In this document: piece after piece, positions 1-7,611 of the stretch
Numbering within the stretch: the first letter of the stretch is position 1
Layout: every line of letters starts with the position of its first letter
Assembly: GCF_002440555.1 (NCBI RefSeq)
Contig: NZ_DJUR01000030.1
Location: 1-23,797, forward strand
DNA: 23,797 nt
Reading direction: 5' to 3'
Origin: Aerococcus sp. UBA6277
GTDB taxonomy: Bacteria; Bacillota; Bacilli; Lactobacillales; Aerococcaceae
Translations under genes and position numbers: made by a program
The notes under the pieces: generated by a model
Database searches by the model: none
What the model saw: the letters and a program-made list of their open reading frames with translations, nothing else
What the model was told of the DNA's origin: nothing

Positions 1-7
1 TATAAAA

Positions 8-93
8 TGCCGAGGACCGGGGTCGAACCGGTACGAGGTTAACCCTCGCAGGATTTTAAGTCCTGTGCGTCTGCCTATTCCGCCACCCCGGCA
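8..93 (-). tRNA. tRNA-Leu (anticodon UAA)
   Basis: The minus strand folds into an 86-nt cloverleaf with a long variable arm, as expected for class II leucine tRNA. The acceptor stem pairs TGCCGGG with the CCTCGGCA end (with a mismatch or wobble), the T arm carries GGTTCGACCC, and the anticodon loop reads CTTAAAATC, giving anticodon TAA. No CCA is encoded. It lies downstream of tRNA-Gly on the same strand and probably shares its transcript, so the window edge cuts a tRNA cluster. Confidence 0.95.
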
Positions 94-131
94 TATTATA
101 AAAATATTTAAATGTTTTGTCTTTTAGACAA

Positions 132-203
132 AGCGGAAAACGGGGTTCGAACCCGCGACCCCCACCTTGGCAAGGTGGTGCTCTACCACTGAGCTATTTC
201 CGC
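132..203 (-). tRNA. tRNA-Gly (anticodon GCC)
   Basis: The minus strand gives a 72-nt cloverleaf: acceptor GCGGAAA paired with TTTCCGC, D arm AGCTCAGTGGTAGAGC, anticodon loop CTTGCCAAG with anticodon GCC, and T arm GCGGGTTCGAACCCC. No 3' CCA is encoded. It is the first tRNA after the promoter at 238-266. Confidence 0.96.
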
Positions 204-237
204 GTGTTTTTTTGTGTCATCAACTGACGACTAGATA

Positions 238-266
238 AGAATATCATCTGATAGCAAAGATGTCAA
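238..266 (-). promoter_or_regulatory. Promoter of the tRNA-Gly/tRNA-Leu cluster
   Basis: On the minus strand a perfect -35 box TTGACA (261-266) is separated by 17 nt from TATTCT (238-243). Transcription would start about 30 nt before mature tRNA-Gly, which fits a short processed leader. Confidence 0.75.
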
Positions 267-310
267 TAATATTTCTGAAAAAAGTTTAAAAAACATGAAA
301 ATTTTTTTTT

Positions 311-572
311 ACTATCCGAAAATACCCAAGAAAAGGTGAACGACTAGATGATTGCACTTTGCCTTTTTCAAGTTATCGCCTTGGAAATAAATTATGCCAC
401 GATCATTTCGTATTTACATGCTATTAAATCTACTCTAGTGTGCAGGTCATCTAGCCCCTAACCCCTGTCGCACTTCCTCGCAATTGAGACGGTGTGTACG
501 GGATATGGTCTTCTTCGAAAAAGATTTGATTTAGTGATAGGGAAATCCCCTGAAACCACTACCTTGGATAGT
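311..572. other. Candidate structured non-coding RNA region, strand undecided
   Basis: No convincing gene lies in 204-840. Within it, several segments are complementary. ACTATCC (311-317) can close against GGATAGT (about 566-572). CTAGATGA (344-351) pairs with TCATCTAG (447-454), and inside it TGCAC (353-357) pairs with GTGCA (440-444). CGCAC near 469-473 can pair with GTGTG downstream. This is a closed, multi-helix layout of about 260 nt. I looked for signatures of tmRNA, RNase P, SRP RNA and T-box leaders and did not recognise any; 6S RNA cannot be excluded by eye. A clear terminator is missing on both sides of the closing helix. Chance pairing in AT-rich DNA remains possible. Confidence 0.3.
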
Positions 573-684
573 CAATTTTTCTTAAATTTTGTCCTATTGG
601 TGTTATTATTATCTTCTACACCTCATTAAACCCCCTTTAAATCGGCATTTTTGTAAGAATTCATATTTTCTTCAAGATTTTATC

Positions 685-756
685 TCAAATCTTCACGAGA
701 AATTCAAAGGTCCGCGCTATTATATAAGCATACCCAATATAAAAACTTTTCTTCAT
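685..756 (-). CDS. Possible 23-residue small peptide with strong ribosome binding site
   Basis: On the minus strand, GGGAGGAGA lies about 8 nt before an ATG that opens a 23-codon frame ending in TGA. The peptide begins MKKSFYIGYAYIIART and ends FEFLVKI, so it is basic at the N-terminus and rich in aromatic and hydrophobic residues. A TATAAT lies about 30 nt upstream, immediately after the terminator at 793-824, but its -35 is poor (TTGGGA with a 19-nt spacer). I recognise no family. The good ribosome binding site is the main support; it could be a leader peptide, a signalling peptide or chance. Confidence 0.25.
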   Translation of the reverse strand: MKKSFYIGYAYIIARTFEFLVKI

Positions 757-792
757 AAATCTTTCTCCTCCCAAACGAAAGATTATAAAGTA

Positions 793-829
793 AACCACCT
801 ACCGACTCCCAACGGTAGGTGGTTTTTTT
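793..829. terminator. Bidirectional rho-independent terminator after the ROK gene
   Basis: AACCACCTACCG (793-804) pairs perfectly with CGGTAGGTGGTT (813-824) around an 8-nt loop. On plus it is followed by seven T; on minus, the direction of the ROK gene ending at 841, the tail reads TTTACTTTATAA and is weaker. The stronger tail on plus suggests that something is also transcribed toward it from the left. Confidence 0.8.
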
Positions 830-840
830 GTAATCATTGT

Positions 841-1755
841 TTACGCTTCAATCAAAATTTGGTAGACAGCACCAATAAGATTTGCTTCACTGCCATATTT
901 ACACAAACCGATCTCAATCGGTTGAAATGAATTTTTGAACCATTCTACATGGTCCCTGATTTCATTATACTTATTTTGGATTCCTTCTAATAATAGTGGT
1001 TGAGCAGAGATTCCACCACCAAAAATAACGCGGTCAAGATCTAAAGAAATTTGTAGGGTATGGATGATATAAACGATATCTTGGCAATATTGGTCAAATA
1101 AAGCTGTAACTTCAGGGCTAGCCCCTTTTTCTAAGGCTTGGAAAACTTCCTCACCGTCACCAGGCGCTAATCCTAACAATTCTCTTGATTTGTTAACAAA
1201 GACAACGGCAGAGCCGCGGCTACCCATTGCGTTCTCTGTGGTCATATCGTTAGAAGACGCATACATATAGGACAATTCACCCGCTTGGAAGTGGCTTCCT
1301 TGATGGAGTTGTCCATTTAAGACAATCCCGCCACCAACACCAGTCCCCAATAGTAAAACTAAGCCATTTTCAACATCTGTTAAGTGTCCCTGCCACAATT
1401 CAGCTTGAGCTGCTGCCTTGCCGTCGTTAATAGCTGCCACTGGTAGACTGAAGTTTTCTTTAATAAAGTGTTTAAAATTTAAGCCATCGATAAAAGGAAT
1501 TGCACCGCCAACATGGACAACGCCTGTTTCTGAAACCACTCGCCCAGGAGCTGAAAAGCCGACCCCTTTCAACTGGTCGCCCACTAGTGCCTGTGCTTGA
1601 TTGACAATATCAATGATGGCTAATTTTAAATCAGGTAAGTTCTGTGGTGTTTTCCGCTTATCTTGGTAGGAAATTCGACCCGATTTGTCTACCAAACCTG
1701 ATTTAATATTCGTACCGCCGATATCAATGCCTAAATATAGTGCTTGTGCTGTCAT
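841..1755 (-). CDS. ROK-family sugar kinase, probable glucokinase
   Basis: This 304-residue protein would phosphorylate a hexose, most likely free glucose released in the cytoplasm by MalQ and the neopullulanase, using ATP. The N-terminal phosphate-binding motif DIGGT is at residues 11-15, the catalytic base is probably Asp111 in NDGKAAA, and the ROK signature GTGVGGG is at 137-143, followed by the GE pair at 159-160. The usual zinc-binding cluster CxCGxxGC after that position is absent: the stretch near 161-185 has no cysteine. ATG is preceded by GGAGG at 6 nt. It has its own promoter with a MalR-type operator at 1770-1807, which ties it to the maltodextrin genes. ROK members also include fructokinases, N-acetylmannosamine kinases and beta-glucoside kinases, so the substrate is inferred from context. 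Confidence 0.85.
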   Translation of the reverse strand: MTAQALYLGIDIGGTNIKSGLVDKSGRISYQDKRKTPQNLPDLKLAIIDIVNQAQALVGDQLKGVGFSAPGRVVSETGVVHVGGAIPFIDGLNFKHFIKENFSLPVAAINDGKAAAQAELWQGHLTDVENGLVLLLGTGVGGGIVLNGQLHQGSHFQAGELSYMYASSNDMTTENAMGSRGSAVVFVNKSRELLGLAPGDGEEVFQALEKGASPEVTALFDQYCQDIVYIIHTLQISLDLDRVIFGGGISAQPLLLEGIQNKYNEIRDHVEWFKNSFQPIEIGLCKYGSEANLIGAVYQILIEA

Positions 1756-1769
1756 TATCCGCCTCCAAA

Positions 1770-1807
1770 AAAATATAAGTGCTTACGATATATTGCAACC
1801 ATTTTAC
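1770..1807 (-). promoter_or_regulatory. ROK gene promoter with MalR-type operator
   Basis: On minus, TTGCAA (1793-1798) and TATTTT (1770-1775) are 17 nt apart. The 14-bp box GTAAAATGGTTGCA (1794-1807) covers the -35 exactly as at malQ, malE and malT. Its left half is the most diverged of the five boxes. Confidence 0.55.
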
Positions 1808-1859
1808 GCTAACATGCATCAAAAAACAGAAAATACATTCTAATTCTTATCACACGCCT

Positions 1860-2174
1860 TTAAATATTTTCTGCTATCAGATCTGCCAACATCTGCGTTT
1901 GCTTGGGTAGTGGTACGTAGGTTTGGGGTGGGATTTTTACAATGGGTTTGGCCATCCGGTGGGCAAATTTGACTAAATTATCGAAATACATCCGGGTCTG
2001 TGAGCTGACTAAATACAAGTCAAATTGATCTTCTTCAATCGCCTTTTGTCCGGCATAGATGGAGGTTGCAGTGACCGCAATGTCTGTCCCATGTGTTTGA
2101 AATAGTGTGGTTACCTCCTTAGCAACTAGTGACGATGACATCCCACCTGCGCATACAATTAATACTTTTTTCAC
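1860..2174 (-). CDS. Lone PTS EIIB component, lactose/cellobiose family
   Basis: The 104-residue protein has the full length of a stand-alone EIIB. The phosphoryl-accepting cysteine is Cys8 in the P-loop VCAGGMSSS, after one hydrophobic strand, as in cellobiose/lactose EIIB. It would take phosphate from an EIIA and pass it to a sugar bound by an EIIC, but no EIIC or matching EIIA of this family lies nearby; the only other PTS protein here, MalT, carries its own B domain of a different family. The start is GTG, with AGGAGA about 8 nt upstream. It is separated from glgP by a terminator and has its own putative promoter at 2242-2270. It could serve a distant permease or be a regulatory relic. 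Confidence 0.8.
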   Translation of the reverse strand: MKKVLIVCAGGMSSSLVAKEVTTLFQTHGTDIAVTATSIYAGQKAIEEDQFDLYLVSSQTRMYFDNLVKFAHRMAKPIVKIPPQTYVPLPKQTQMLADLIAENI

Positions 2175-2241
2175 TTATATATTCTCCTGTCCTACCTGTG
2201 GCAAAATAGGTTTTTCCCTGAAGTGAAACCCTTCTCATTAT

Positions 2242-2270
2242 ATTATCCCCTTACTTTGTAAAAGATACAA
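2242..2270 (-). promoter_or_regulatory. Putative promoter of the EIIB gene
   Basis: On minus, TTGTAT (2265-2270) is followed after 17 nt by GATAAT (2242-2247), directly behind the glgP terminator. A second TATAAT overlaps just downstream. No MalR-type operator is visible. Confidence 0.45.
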
Positions 2271-2303
2271 GAAAAACCGAGCAGGATCTTTTTCCCCACT
2301 CGG
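2270..2303 (-). terminator. Terminator of the malQ-glgP operon
   Basis: On minus, CCGAG and CTCGG (2299-2303 and 2277-2281) form a stem with a 17-nt loop, followed by TTTTT. Flanking CAAGAA/TTCTTG can lengthen the stem across a short internal loop. Confidence 0.65.
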
Positions 2304-2345
2304 CCCTTCTTGATTATGCAAATGTGTTCAATATTTAACGAACGA

Positions 2346-4613
2346 TTACTGGTCTAAATGCCAAATATCTTTATTGTATTCTGCAATCGTACGGTCAGCT
2401 GAGAAGTACCCTGCATTCGCGATATTGATCAATGAACGATGGGTCCAGTCACGACGGTCTTCGTAATCGTAGTAAGCTTTTTCTTTCACATCAATGAATT
2501 CCTCTAAGTCGATCAAAGCCATAAAGTAGTCCTTGTTGGTCATGTCTTTATATAGACGGTGCAGACGTTCAGGAATACCGTAAGCCATCAATTCATCAGA
2601 GATAATGAAGTCTACTAATGGTTGAATACGTTCTTGTTTGTAGTAGTCTTGTGGGTCATAACCATCTGTCGCGTATAGGTTAACGATTTCCTCACTTGAT
2701 TTACCAAATGGATAAACGTTTTCTTCACCTACTTTTTCAGCGATTTCAACGTTGGCACCATCCCAAGTCATGATAGTTAATGCGCCATTTAACATGAACT
2801 TCATGTTACCAGTACCAGAGGCTTCCTTAGAAGCTAATGAAATTTGCTCAGAGATATTGGCTGCTGGAATTAAGTATTCCGCTTCAGACACGTTGTAGTT
2901 GTCTACGAATACCACTTTCAAGTGTGGTGCCACATCTAAGTCATTTTCAATTAATTCTGATAATGACAAGATTAAATGGATAATATCTTTAGCAATTGTG
3001 TAGGCTGGCGCTGCTTTACCACCGAAAATAATGGTAATTGGCGTACCTGGAATGTTCCCTGCTTTAATTTCATGGTATTTGTAGATGATGTATAAGGCCA
3101 ACATTTGCTGACGTTTATATTCATGAATACGTTTAATTTGAACATCTACGATTGAATGACGGTCAATGTTAATACCACGAGTACGTTGTAAATGGTCTGC
3201 CAAGGCATTTTTATTTTCTCTCTTAATGTGACGTAATTCATCTAATACCTTATCATCATTTTCGAATGCTAATAAGTCTGTTAAGTCAGCATCTTCATGC
3301 CATTTTGTCCCAATATGCTCATCAATAAAGTTTGTTAATGACGGGTTACATGCCATCAACCAACGACGGAAGGTAATTCCGTTGGTTTTATTTGAGAATT
3401 TTTCAGGATAAATTTCGTAAAAATGGTTTAACTCGTTATTTTTCAATATTTCTGTATGTAAAGCGGCAACTCCGTTGATTGAGAATCCAAAGTGAATCGC
3501 AATCGACGCCATATGCACAGTACCCCATTCATCAATGATGTGAACTGCTTCGTTATCTGGGAATTGATCTTTAATGATTTCATCTAGCTGTACAATGATT
3601 TCAGCAATATCTGGTACAACTTCATGAATATCAGATAATGGCCATTTTTCCAAGGCTTCTGAAAGAATCGTATGGTTAGTGAAAGCAACCACATTGCGTG
3701 TGATTTCTACTGCTTCTTCAAAATCAATGCCATGTTCCGTTGTTAATAATCGAACGAATTCTGGAATAATAAATGTCGGATGCGTATCGTTAATTTGTAC
3801 AACAACATATTCTGCTAAGTCATGAATGTTAGACCCGCGCTCGATCGCTTCTTGAATGGCTAATTGAGCGCCATTTGAGACCATGAAATATTGTTGATAG
3901 ATACGTAATAAGTTCCCGTTACGGTCAGAGTCATCTGGATATAGGAATAAGGTCAAGTTCTCTTCAATCTGAGTCTTGTCAAAATTAATAGAACCTTCTT
4001 CGATAATTTCTGGATTTACTGTATCTAAGTCAAATAAGCGTAATTTATTGACGTTTGGTTGGTTGTAACCAGGCACATCAATTTCATATAGCGTTGATTG
4101 TAAAGTGAATTGACCAAACGGCACCTTGTAAGAAATGTCAGATTTTTTTAGCCACGTTGGGTGGTCTAACCATTCATCGGGTTGGTAAGATTGTTTATTA
4201 TTCTCAAAGTATTGGCGGAATAACCCGAAGTGGTAATTTAATCCTACCCCATCACCGTTCAACCCTAAAGTGGCAATTGAGTCTAGGAAGCAAGCTGCTA
4301 GACGGCCCAAACCACCATTTCCTAGTGACGGCTCTGCTTCAGCTTCTTCAACTTCAGCAAGAGAAGTCCCGTTTTCCGCTAATTCAGCGGCTACTTCATC
4401 GTATAAACCTAAGTTTAATAGGTTGTTTGATAGTAATTTACCAATTAAAAATTCAGCAGAAATATAATAAAGTTTACGTTTACCTTGATTTTGTGGCATT
4501 GCAGCTGTTTTTTCTTGAACAAGGTCTAATAAAATTTTGTAGATTTCCGCGTGTGACAACTCGCTTAGCTCTTGATTAAATTGCGCTTTTGCACGTTCGT
4601 TTAAATTTAACAT
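2346..4613 (-). CDS. glgP: Glycogen/maltodextrin phosphorylase
   Basis: This 755-residue enzyme releases glucose-1-phosphate from the non-reducing ends of alpha-1,4-glucans with inorganic phosphate, using pyridoxal phosphate (GT35). The cofactor-binding lysine is Lys605 in GTGNMKFMLNGA. Other family landmarks are the N-terminal YYISAEFLIG, the GNGGLGRLAACFLDS block and IKRIHEYKRQ near the cofactor. The length matches short bacterial phosphorylases of Firmicutes. ATG has AAGGAG 8 nt upstream. It lies 63 bp after malQ on the same strand with no terminator between, so the two form an operon controlled at 6310-6347. No glycogen synthesis genes are present, so its role here is probably breakdown of imported maltodextrin rather than of stored glycogen. 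Confidence 0.95.
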   Translation of the reverse strand: MLNLNERAKAQFNQELSELSHAEIYKILLDLVQEKTAAMPQNQGKRKLYYISAEFLIGKLLSNNLLNLGLYDEVAAELAENGTSLAEVEEAEAEPSLGNGGLGRLAACFLDSIATLGLNGDGVGLNYHFGLFRQYFENNKQSYQPDEWLDHPTWLKKSDISYKVPFGQFTLQSTLYEIDVPGYNQPNVNKLRLFDLDTVNPEIIEEGSINFDKTQIEENLTLFLYPDDSDRNGNLLRIYQQYFMVSNGAQLAIQEAIERGSNIHDLAEYVVVQINDTHPTFIIPEFVRLLTTEHGIDFEEAVEITRNVVAFTNHTILSEALEKWPLSDIHEVVPDIAEIIVQLDEIIKDQFPDNEAVHIIDEWGTVHMASIAIHFGFSINGVAALHTEILKNNELNHFYEIYPEKFSNKTNGITFRRWLMACNPSLTNFIDEHIGTKWHEDADLTDLLAFENDDKVLDELRHIKRENKNALADHLQRTRGINIDRHSIVDVQIKRIHEYKRQQMLALYIIYKYHEIKAGNIPGTPITIIFGGKAAPAYTIAKDIIHLILSLSELIENDLDVAPHLKVVFVDNYNVSEAEYLIPAANISEQISLASKEASGTGNMKFMLNGALTIMTWDGANVEIAEKVGEENVYPFGKSSEEIVNLYATDGYDPQDYYKQERIQPLVDFIISDELMAYGIPERLHRLYKDMTNKDYFMALIDLEEFIDVKEKAYYDYEDRRDWTHRSLINIANAGYFSADRTIAEYNKDIWHLDQ

Positions 4614-4676
4614 GATTGTCTCCTTATCTTTAACTGTGTATCAGTAAGTTCAAAATTTTCCAATTATTACATTCAA

Positions 4677-6251
4677 CTAATCATTATCTTCAGGTAAAAA
4701 GGCCGCCTCCGCTGCTATACTATTTGTACCATTATTTTGATCATCTTGACTAACGAAAGCTTGATTTACTCTAAAGTATGTTTCAGTGACTGAACGCAAA
4801 CGTTCTTCAAGGTCGACCGTAAAGTCTTCTTGACGGACTCGCCAGTCCCAGTTGCCGCCAATTGTAGACGGGATGTTAATCCGGCCTTCAGGTCCCAACC
4901 GTAACAAGTCATTCATCATATAGATAGCTAATCGTGATGGCGATGCGGCGATTCCTCGAACAAAAGCGTCTGATGGGTGTTCCCCTACACCACGGTTCAA
5001 GTATTGGTCCGCTTGGTCTCGGTCTGCTTGGCTTGCCTGGTTCATATACCAGTCATAGGCTTGCATGGAATCATGGGTTGACGCATAAGCCACGGAATTA
5101 ACTGGATAGTGATGTGGTAAGTCTTCTGAGTCTTGGCCATAGAAGCCATTCTGCAAGACTTTCATACCTGGATAACCAGTCTGGTCTCGCATGTCGTTGA
5201 CAGCTTGGGTCATAAAGCCTAAATCTTCGGCGATGACTTTAATGTCACCTAATTCTTTCTTGAATTGGTCGAAAATCTTATTGCCCGGCCCCTTCTGCCA
5301 TGAACCTGAGGCAGCTGTTGGCGAACCAAATGGCACTGCCCAGTAGCTTTCAAAGCCACGGAAGTGGTCAATCCTTACCACGTCATATAGTTTGAAACTT
5401 TCCTTCATCCGCAAGATCCACCATGCATAATCCGTTTCTTCCATGTAGTCCCAGTCGTAAATAGGGTTGCCCCAATATTGACCGTCAGCCGAATAGAAAT
5501 CAGGTGGCACACCAGCAACCAGTGACGGATTGTTCTTCTCGTCAGTAAGGAATAATTCCGGTTGTGTCCACATTTCAACTGAATCGCGGGCCACATAAAT
5601 TGGAATGTCTCCAATGATTTCGATGTGGTTGTCATTGGCATATTCTTTTAAAGCTTTATATTGTTGGTTAAACCAAAATTGGGTTACCAGGTGGTAGTCA
5701 TACCGCTCAATATGGGCCTCGCAGAATTGTGTGACCACCGCTTCATCATAGTTCCGCAAGCTCGTTGGCCATTCATACCAAGGGTTTTGCCCCTGTTCTT
5801 CCTTAACTGTCATGTATTGGGCGAATGGCACTAACCAAAATTGATTTTCTTCATAGAATTGTAAGAATTCTTTGTCATTGTAAGCTTTTGCTTGCACAAA
5901 ATTAGCCACGGCTTTTTCTAGAATAGGTCTTCTCTTTTGGAAAATGGTATTGTAAGCCACTTTCTTAGGATCATCACCAAAGTTGACCTCTTGATAGTCA
6001 GCTTGGTTTAGGTAGCCCTTTTTCATTAATAGGTCAAAATCAATAAAATGGGTGTTGCCGGCAAAGGCTGAAAATGATTGGTAAGGCGAGTCCCCGTATG
6101 ACGTTGTAGTCAGTGGTAGAATTTGCCAGTATTGTTGCTTGGTTTTGACTAGAAAGTCGACAAATTCATAAGCTGACGCGCCAAATGAGCCTATACCAAA
6201 TTGATTGGGTAGGGAAGATATGTGTAAAACGACACCACTTGCTCTTTCCAT
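4677..6251 (-). CDS. malQ: 4-alpha-glucanotransferase (amylomaltase)
   Basis: A 524-residue GH77 disproportionating enzyme: it transfers glucan units between maltodextrins, releasing glucose and making chains long enough for the phosphorylase. The N-terminus SGVVLHISSLP and GDSPYQSFSAFAGN are typical GH77 blocks. Catalytic residues by alignment from memory are Asp295 (VRIDHFRGFESYW), Glu342 (VIAEDLGF) and Asp394 (ASTHDS). The C-terminus carries a tail of about 20 residues rich in Asn, Gln and acidic residues. ATG is preceded by AGGAGG at 8 nt. First gene of the malQ-glgP operon, divergent from malR. Confidence 0.95.
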   Translation of the reverse strand: MERASGVVLHISSLPNQFGIGSFGASAYEFVDFLVKTKQQYWQILPLTTTSYGDSPYQSFSAFAGNTHFIDFDLLMKKGYLNQADYQEVNFGDDPKKVAYNTIFQKRRPILEKAVANFVQAKAYNDKEFLQFYEENQFWLVPFAQYMTVKEEQGQNPWYEWPTSLRNYDEAVVTQFCEAHIERYDYHLVTQFWFNQQYKALKEYANDNHIEIIGDIPIYVARDSVEMWTQPELFLTDEKNNPSLVAGVPPDFYSADGQYWGNPIYDWDYMEETDYAWWILRMKESFKLYDVVRIDHFRGFESYWAVPFGSPTAASGSWQKGPGNKIFDQFKKELGDIKVIAEDLGFMTQAVNDMRDQTGYPGMKVLQNGFYGQDSEDLPHHYPVNSVAYASTHDSMQAYDWYMNQASQADRDQADQYLNRGVGEHPSDAFVRGIAASPSRLAIYMMNDLLRLGPEGRINIPSTIGGNWDWRVRQEDFTVDLEERLRSVTETYFRVNQAFVSQDDQNNGTNSIAAEAAFLPEDND

Positions 6252-6309
6252 GCTTGAACCTCCTGTTTGCTGTTAATGTTTAAATAGCTTATTCGCTTAA
6301 CTCACTTAC

Positions 6310-6347
6310 ATTTTACATAAAGCGCTTCCACAATGCAACCGATTTCG
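6310..6347 (-). promoter_or_regulatory. malQ promoter with MalR-type operator and cre-like box
   Basis: On minus, TTGCAT (6333-6338) and TAAAAT (6310-6315) are 17 nt apart. The operator box CGAAATCGGTTGCA (6334-6347) overlaps the -35. A cre-like box TGGAAGCGCTTTAT (6317-6330) fills the spacer. This places a LacI-type site and a possible CcpA site on the promoter itself, so both would repress. Confidence 0.75.
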
Positions 6348-6366
6348 TAAAGTTTTTTGTATAAAG

Positions 6367-6395
6367 TTGAAAGCGGTAACAAAATTCGGTATAAT
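6367..6395 (+). promoter_or_regulatory. malR promoter overlapped by a cre box
   Basis: TTGAAA (6367-6372) and a perfect TATAAT (6390-6395) are 17 nt apart. The 14-bp box TGAAAGCGGTAACA (6368-6381) matches the cre consensus TGWNANCGNTNWCA at every defined position and covers the -35, so CcpA should repress the regulator gene. The malQ operator lies 20 bp upstream and could also allow autoregulation. Confidence 0.8.
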
Positions 6396-6425
6396 AAATG
6401 CAACAAGCAGAGAGGATAACACTTT

Positions 6426-7421
6426 ATGGCAATTACAATTCGAGATGTCGCTAAAAGAGCGGGTGTAGCGCCTTCCACCGTTTCACGGGTGATTGCTGAC
6501 AACCCTTCGATTAGTGAAAAAACTAAAAATAAAGTGCGGACTGTGATGAAGGAAATGAATTATTTTCCAAACATTTATGCGCAAGGGCTTGCAAGTGCCC
6601 ATTCTAAAACATTCGGCCTTGTCCTACCCTTGGCTACTGACGCCTTTTACCAAAACCCCTTCTTCCCGACCGTCTTACGCGGAATCAATTTTGAGATGGC
6701 TAAACGCGATTATTCTATCCTGCTTTCAGTCGGTTTAGATGATGATCAACGGCAAAAGCACATTGAAAAAATCGTGAACGGTAAGCAAGTTGAGGGGTTG
6801 ATTTTTCTATATGCTTCAAAAAATGACCCCCTTTTGCGGTTCGCCCAGAAAGTCAACTGTCCAGCCGTCGTTATCGGATCGCCAGACAATACTAAAGTTC
6901 ATTATGTGGATAATGACAATGAATTGATTGGTCATCAGGCTACTAAGGCTCTTATCCAACAAGGTTGTGACCGGATTGCCTATGTCGGTGGGGATATGAA
7001 CCAATTCTTTATCGCTGACCGTCACAATGGCTACAAACGGGCCTTGGAGAGCGCAGGGGCTATTTATGACCCTAGCTTGATTTATAACGATATCAACTTC
7101 TTACCAAGTGATGGTTATGAATTAGCTCAAAATAAAATTGATTTTAGTCAAATTGACGGACTGGTTATTTCCGATGAATTGGTTGCTGAAGGGATTCGGA
7201 ATTACTTGGATACCCAGAATATTAAGGACGTCCACACAATCACTTTTTCAGCCTACAGACAAGGCAGCGTCCAGTCGACCAATAAGACTTCTTATATCAA
7301 CTTGAATTCTCATATTATCGGGTCAAGGGCCGTGGATATTTTGTTTGAAGCTTTAGATCCAGACAAAGCCAGCACACGATTCATCCATGAATATGTCGAT
7401 GCTGACTTGCATACAAATTAA
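6426..7421 (+). CDS. malR: LacI-family maltose/maltodextrin regulator
   Basis: The 331-residue protein has the LacI helix-turn-helix at residues 4-25 (TIRDVAKRAGVAPSTVSRVI), the hinge around 45-60, and a periplasmic-binding-protein-like effector domain from about 60 to the end. Its opening and the stretch SDAFYQNPFFPxVLRGI-like near residues 76-90 resemble MalR of streptococci and enterococci. It is divergent from malQ. The shared operator at five promoters in the window is the probable target, with maltose or a maltodextrin as inducer. ATG follows AGAGG at about 9 nt. It is the only plus-strand gene and has its own terminator. Confidence 0.9.
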   Translation: MAITIRDVAKRAGVAPSTVSRVIADNPSISEKTKNKVRTVMKEMNYFPNIYAQGLASAHSKTFGLVLPLATDAFYQNPFFPTVLRGINFEMAKRDYSILLSVGLDDDQRQKHIEKIVNGKQVEGLIFLYASKNDPLLRFAQKVNCPAVVIGSPDNTKVHYVDNDNELIGHQATKALIQQGCDRIAYVGGDMNQFFIADRHNGYKRALESAGAIYDPSLIYNDINFLPSDGYELAQNKIDFSQIDGLVISDELVAEGIRNYLDTQNIKDVHTITFSAYRQGSVQSTNKTSYINLNSHIIGSRAVDILFEALDPDKASTRFIHEYVDADLHTN

Positions 7422-7438
7422 TCAAGATTTGAAAAAGG

Positions 7439-7459
7439 CTACCTCTAGGTAGTTTTTTT
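7439..7459 (+). terminator. malR terminator
   Basis: CTACC (7439-7443) pairs with GGTAG (7448-7452) around a 4-nt loop and is followed by seven T. Five A upstream of the stem can extend it into the T tract. Confidence 0.75.
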
Positions 7460-7474
7460 ATTTGAGCATTTATT

Positions 7475-7511
7475 ATTGATAGTATTTTAGTGATGAATAT
7501 AAGCTAAAATA
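7475..7511. repeat. Inverted-repeat copy of the end of the oxidoreductase gene
   Basis: ATTGATAGTATTTTAG at 7475-7490 is a perfect 16-bp inverted match to 8077-8092, which encodes the last residues of the oxidoreductase ending at 8072. Nearby, TAAGCTAAAATA (7500-7511) repeats 8073-8084 in direct orientation, so 7475-7511 is itself a weak hairpin. The copies bracket most of the non-coding stretch 7460-8071. Origin unknown: an element end, a duplicated fragment or a chance AT-rich match. Confidence 0.4.
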
Positions 7512-7584
7512 TCTTTAAAATGTGGAACTTAACGCTACATGCTAAGTTTCCTAATTATGGATATCTTTAATAAAGCTGCAACAC

Positions 7585-7611
7585 AAAAAAGTCATGAAAA
7601 TGAATCATGAC
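7585..7611 (-). terminator. Second, distal minus-strand terminator
   Basis: On minus, GTCATGA (7605-7611) pairs with TCATGAC (7591-7597) around a 7-nt loop and is followed by six T. It lies about 210 bp beyond the terminator at 7825-7853. It may be a backup for the operon ending at 8072, or may end a short transcript between the two. Confidence 0.65.

Noticed and set aside
451..555. 34 codons without stop on minus within 204-840, reading like a protein fragment
   Set aside because: Bounded by stop codons on both sides with no start or ribosome binding site; too short to claim a pseudogene.
589..930. Plus-strand open frame of 113 codons
   Set aside because: Non-ATG start, no ribosome binding site, runs through the terminator at 793-829 and into the antisense of the ROK gene; composition is not protein-like.
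4157..4579. Long antisense frame over glgP
   Set aside because: Complement of a well-supported conserved gene; no own expression signals.
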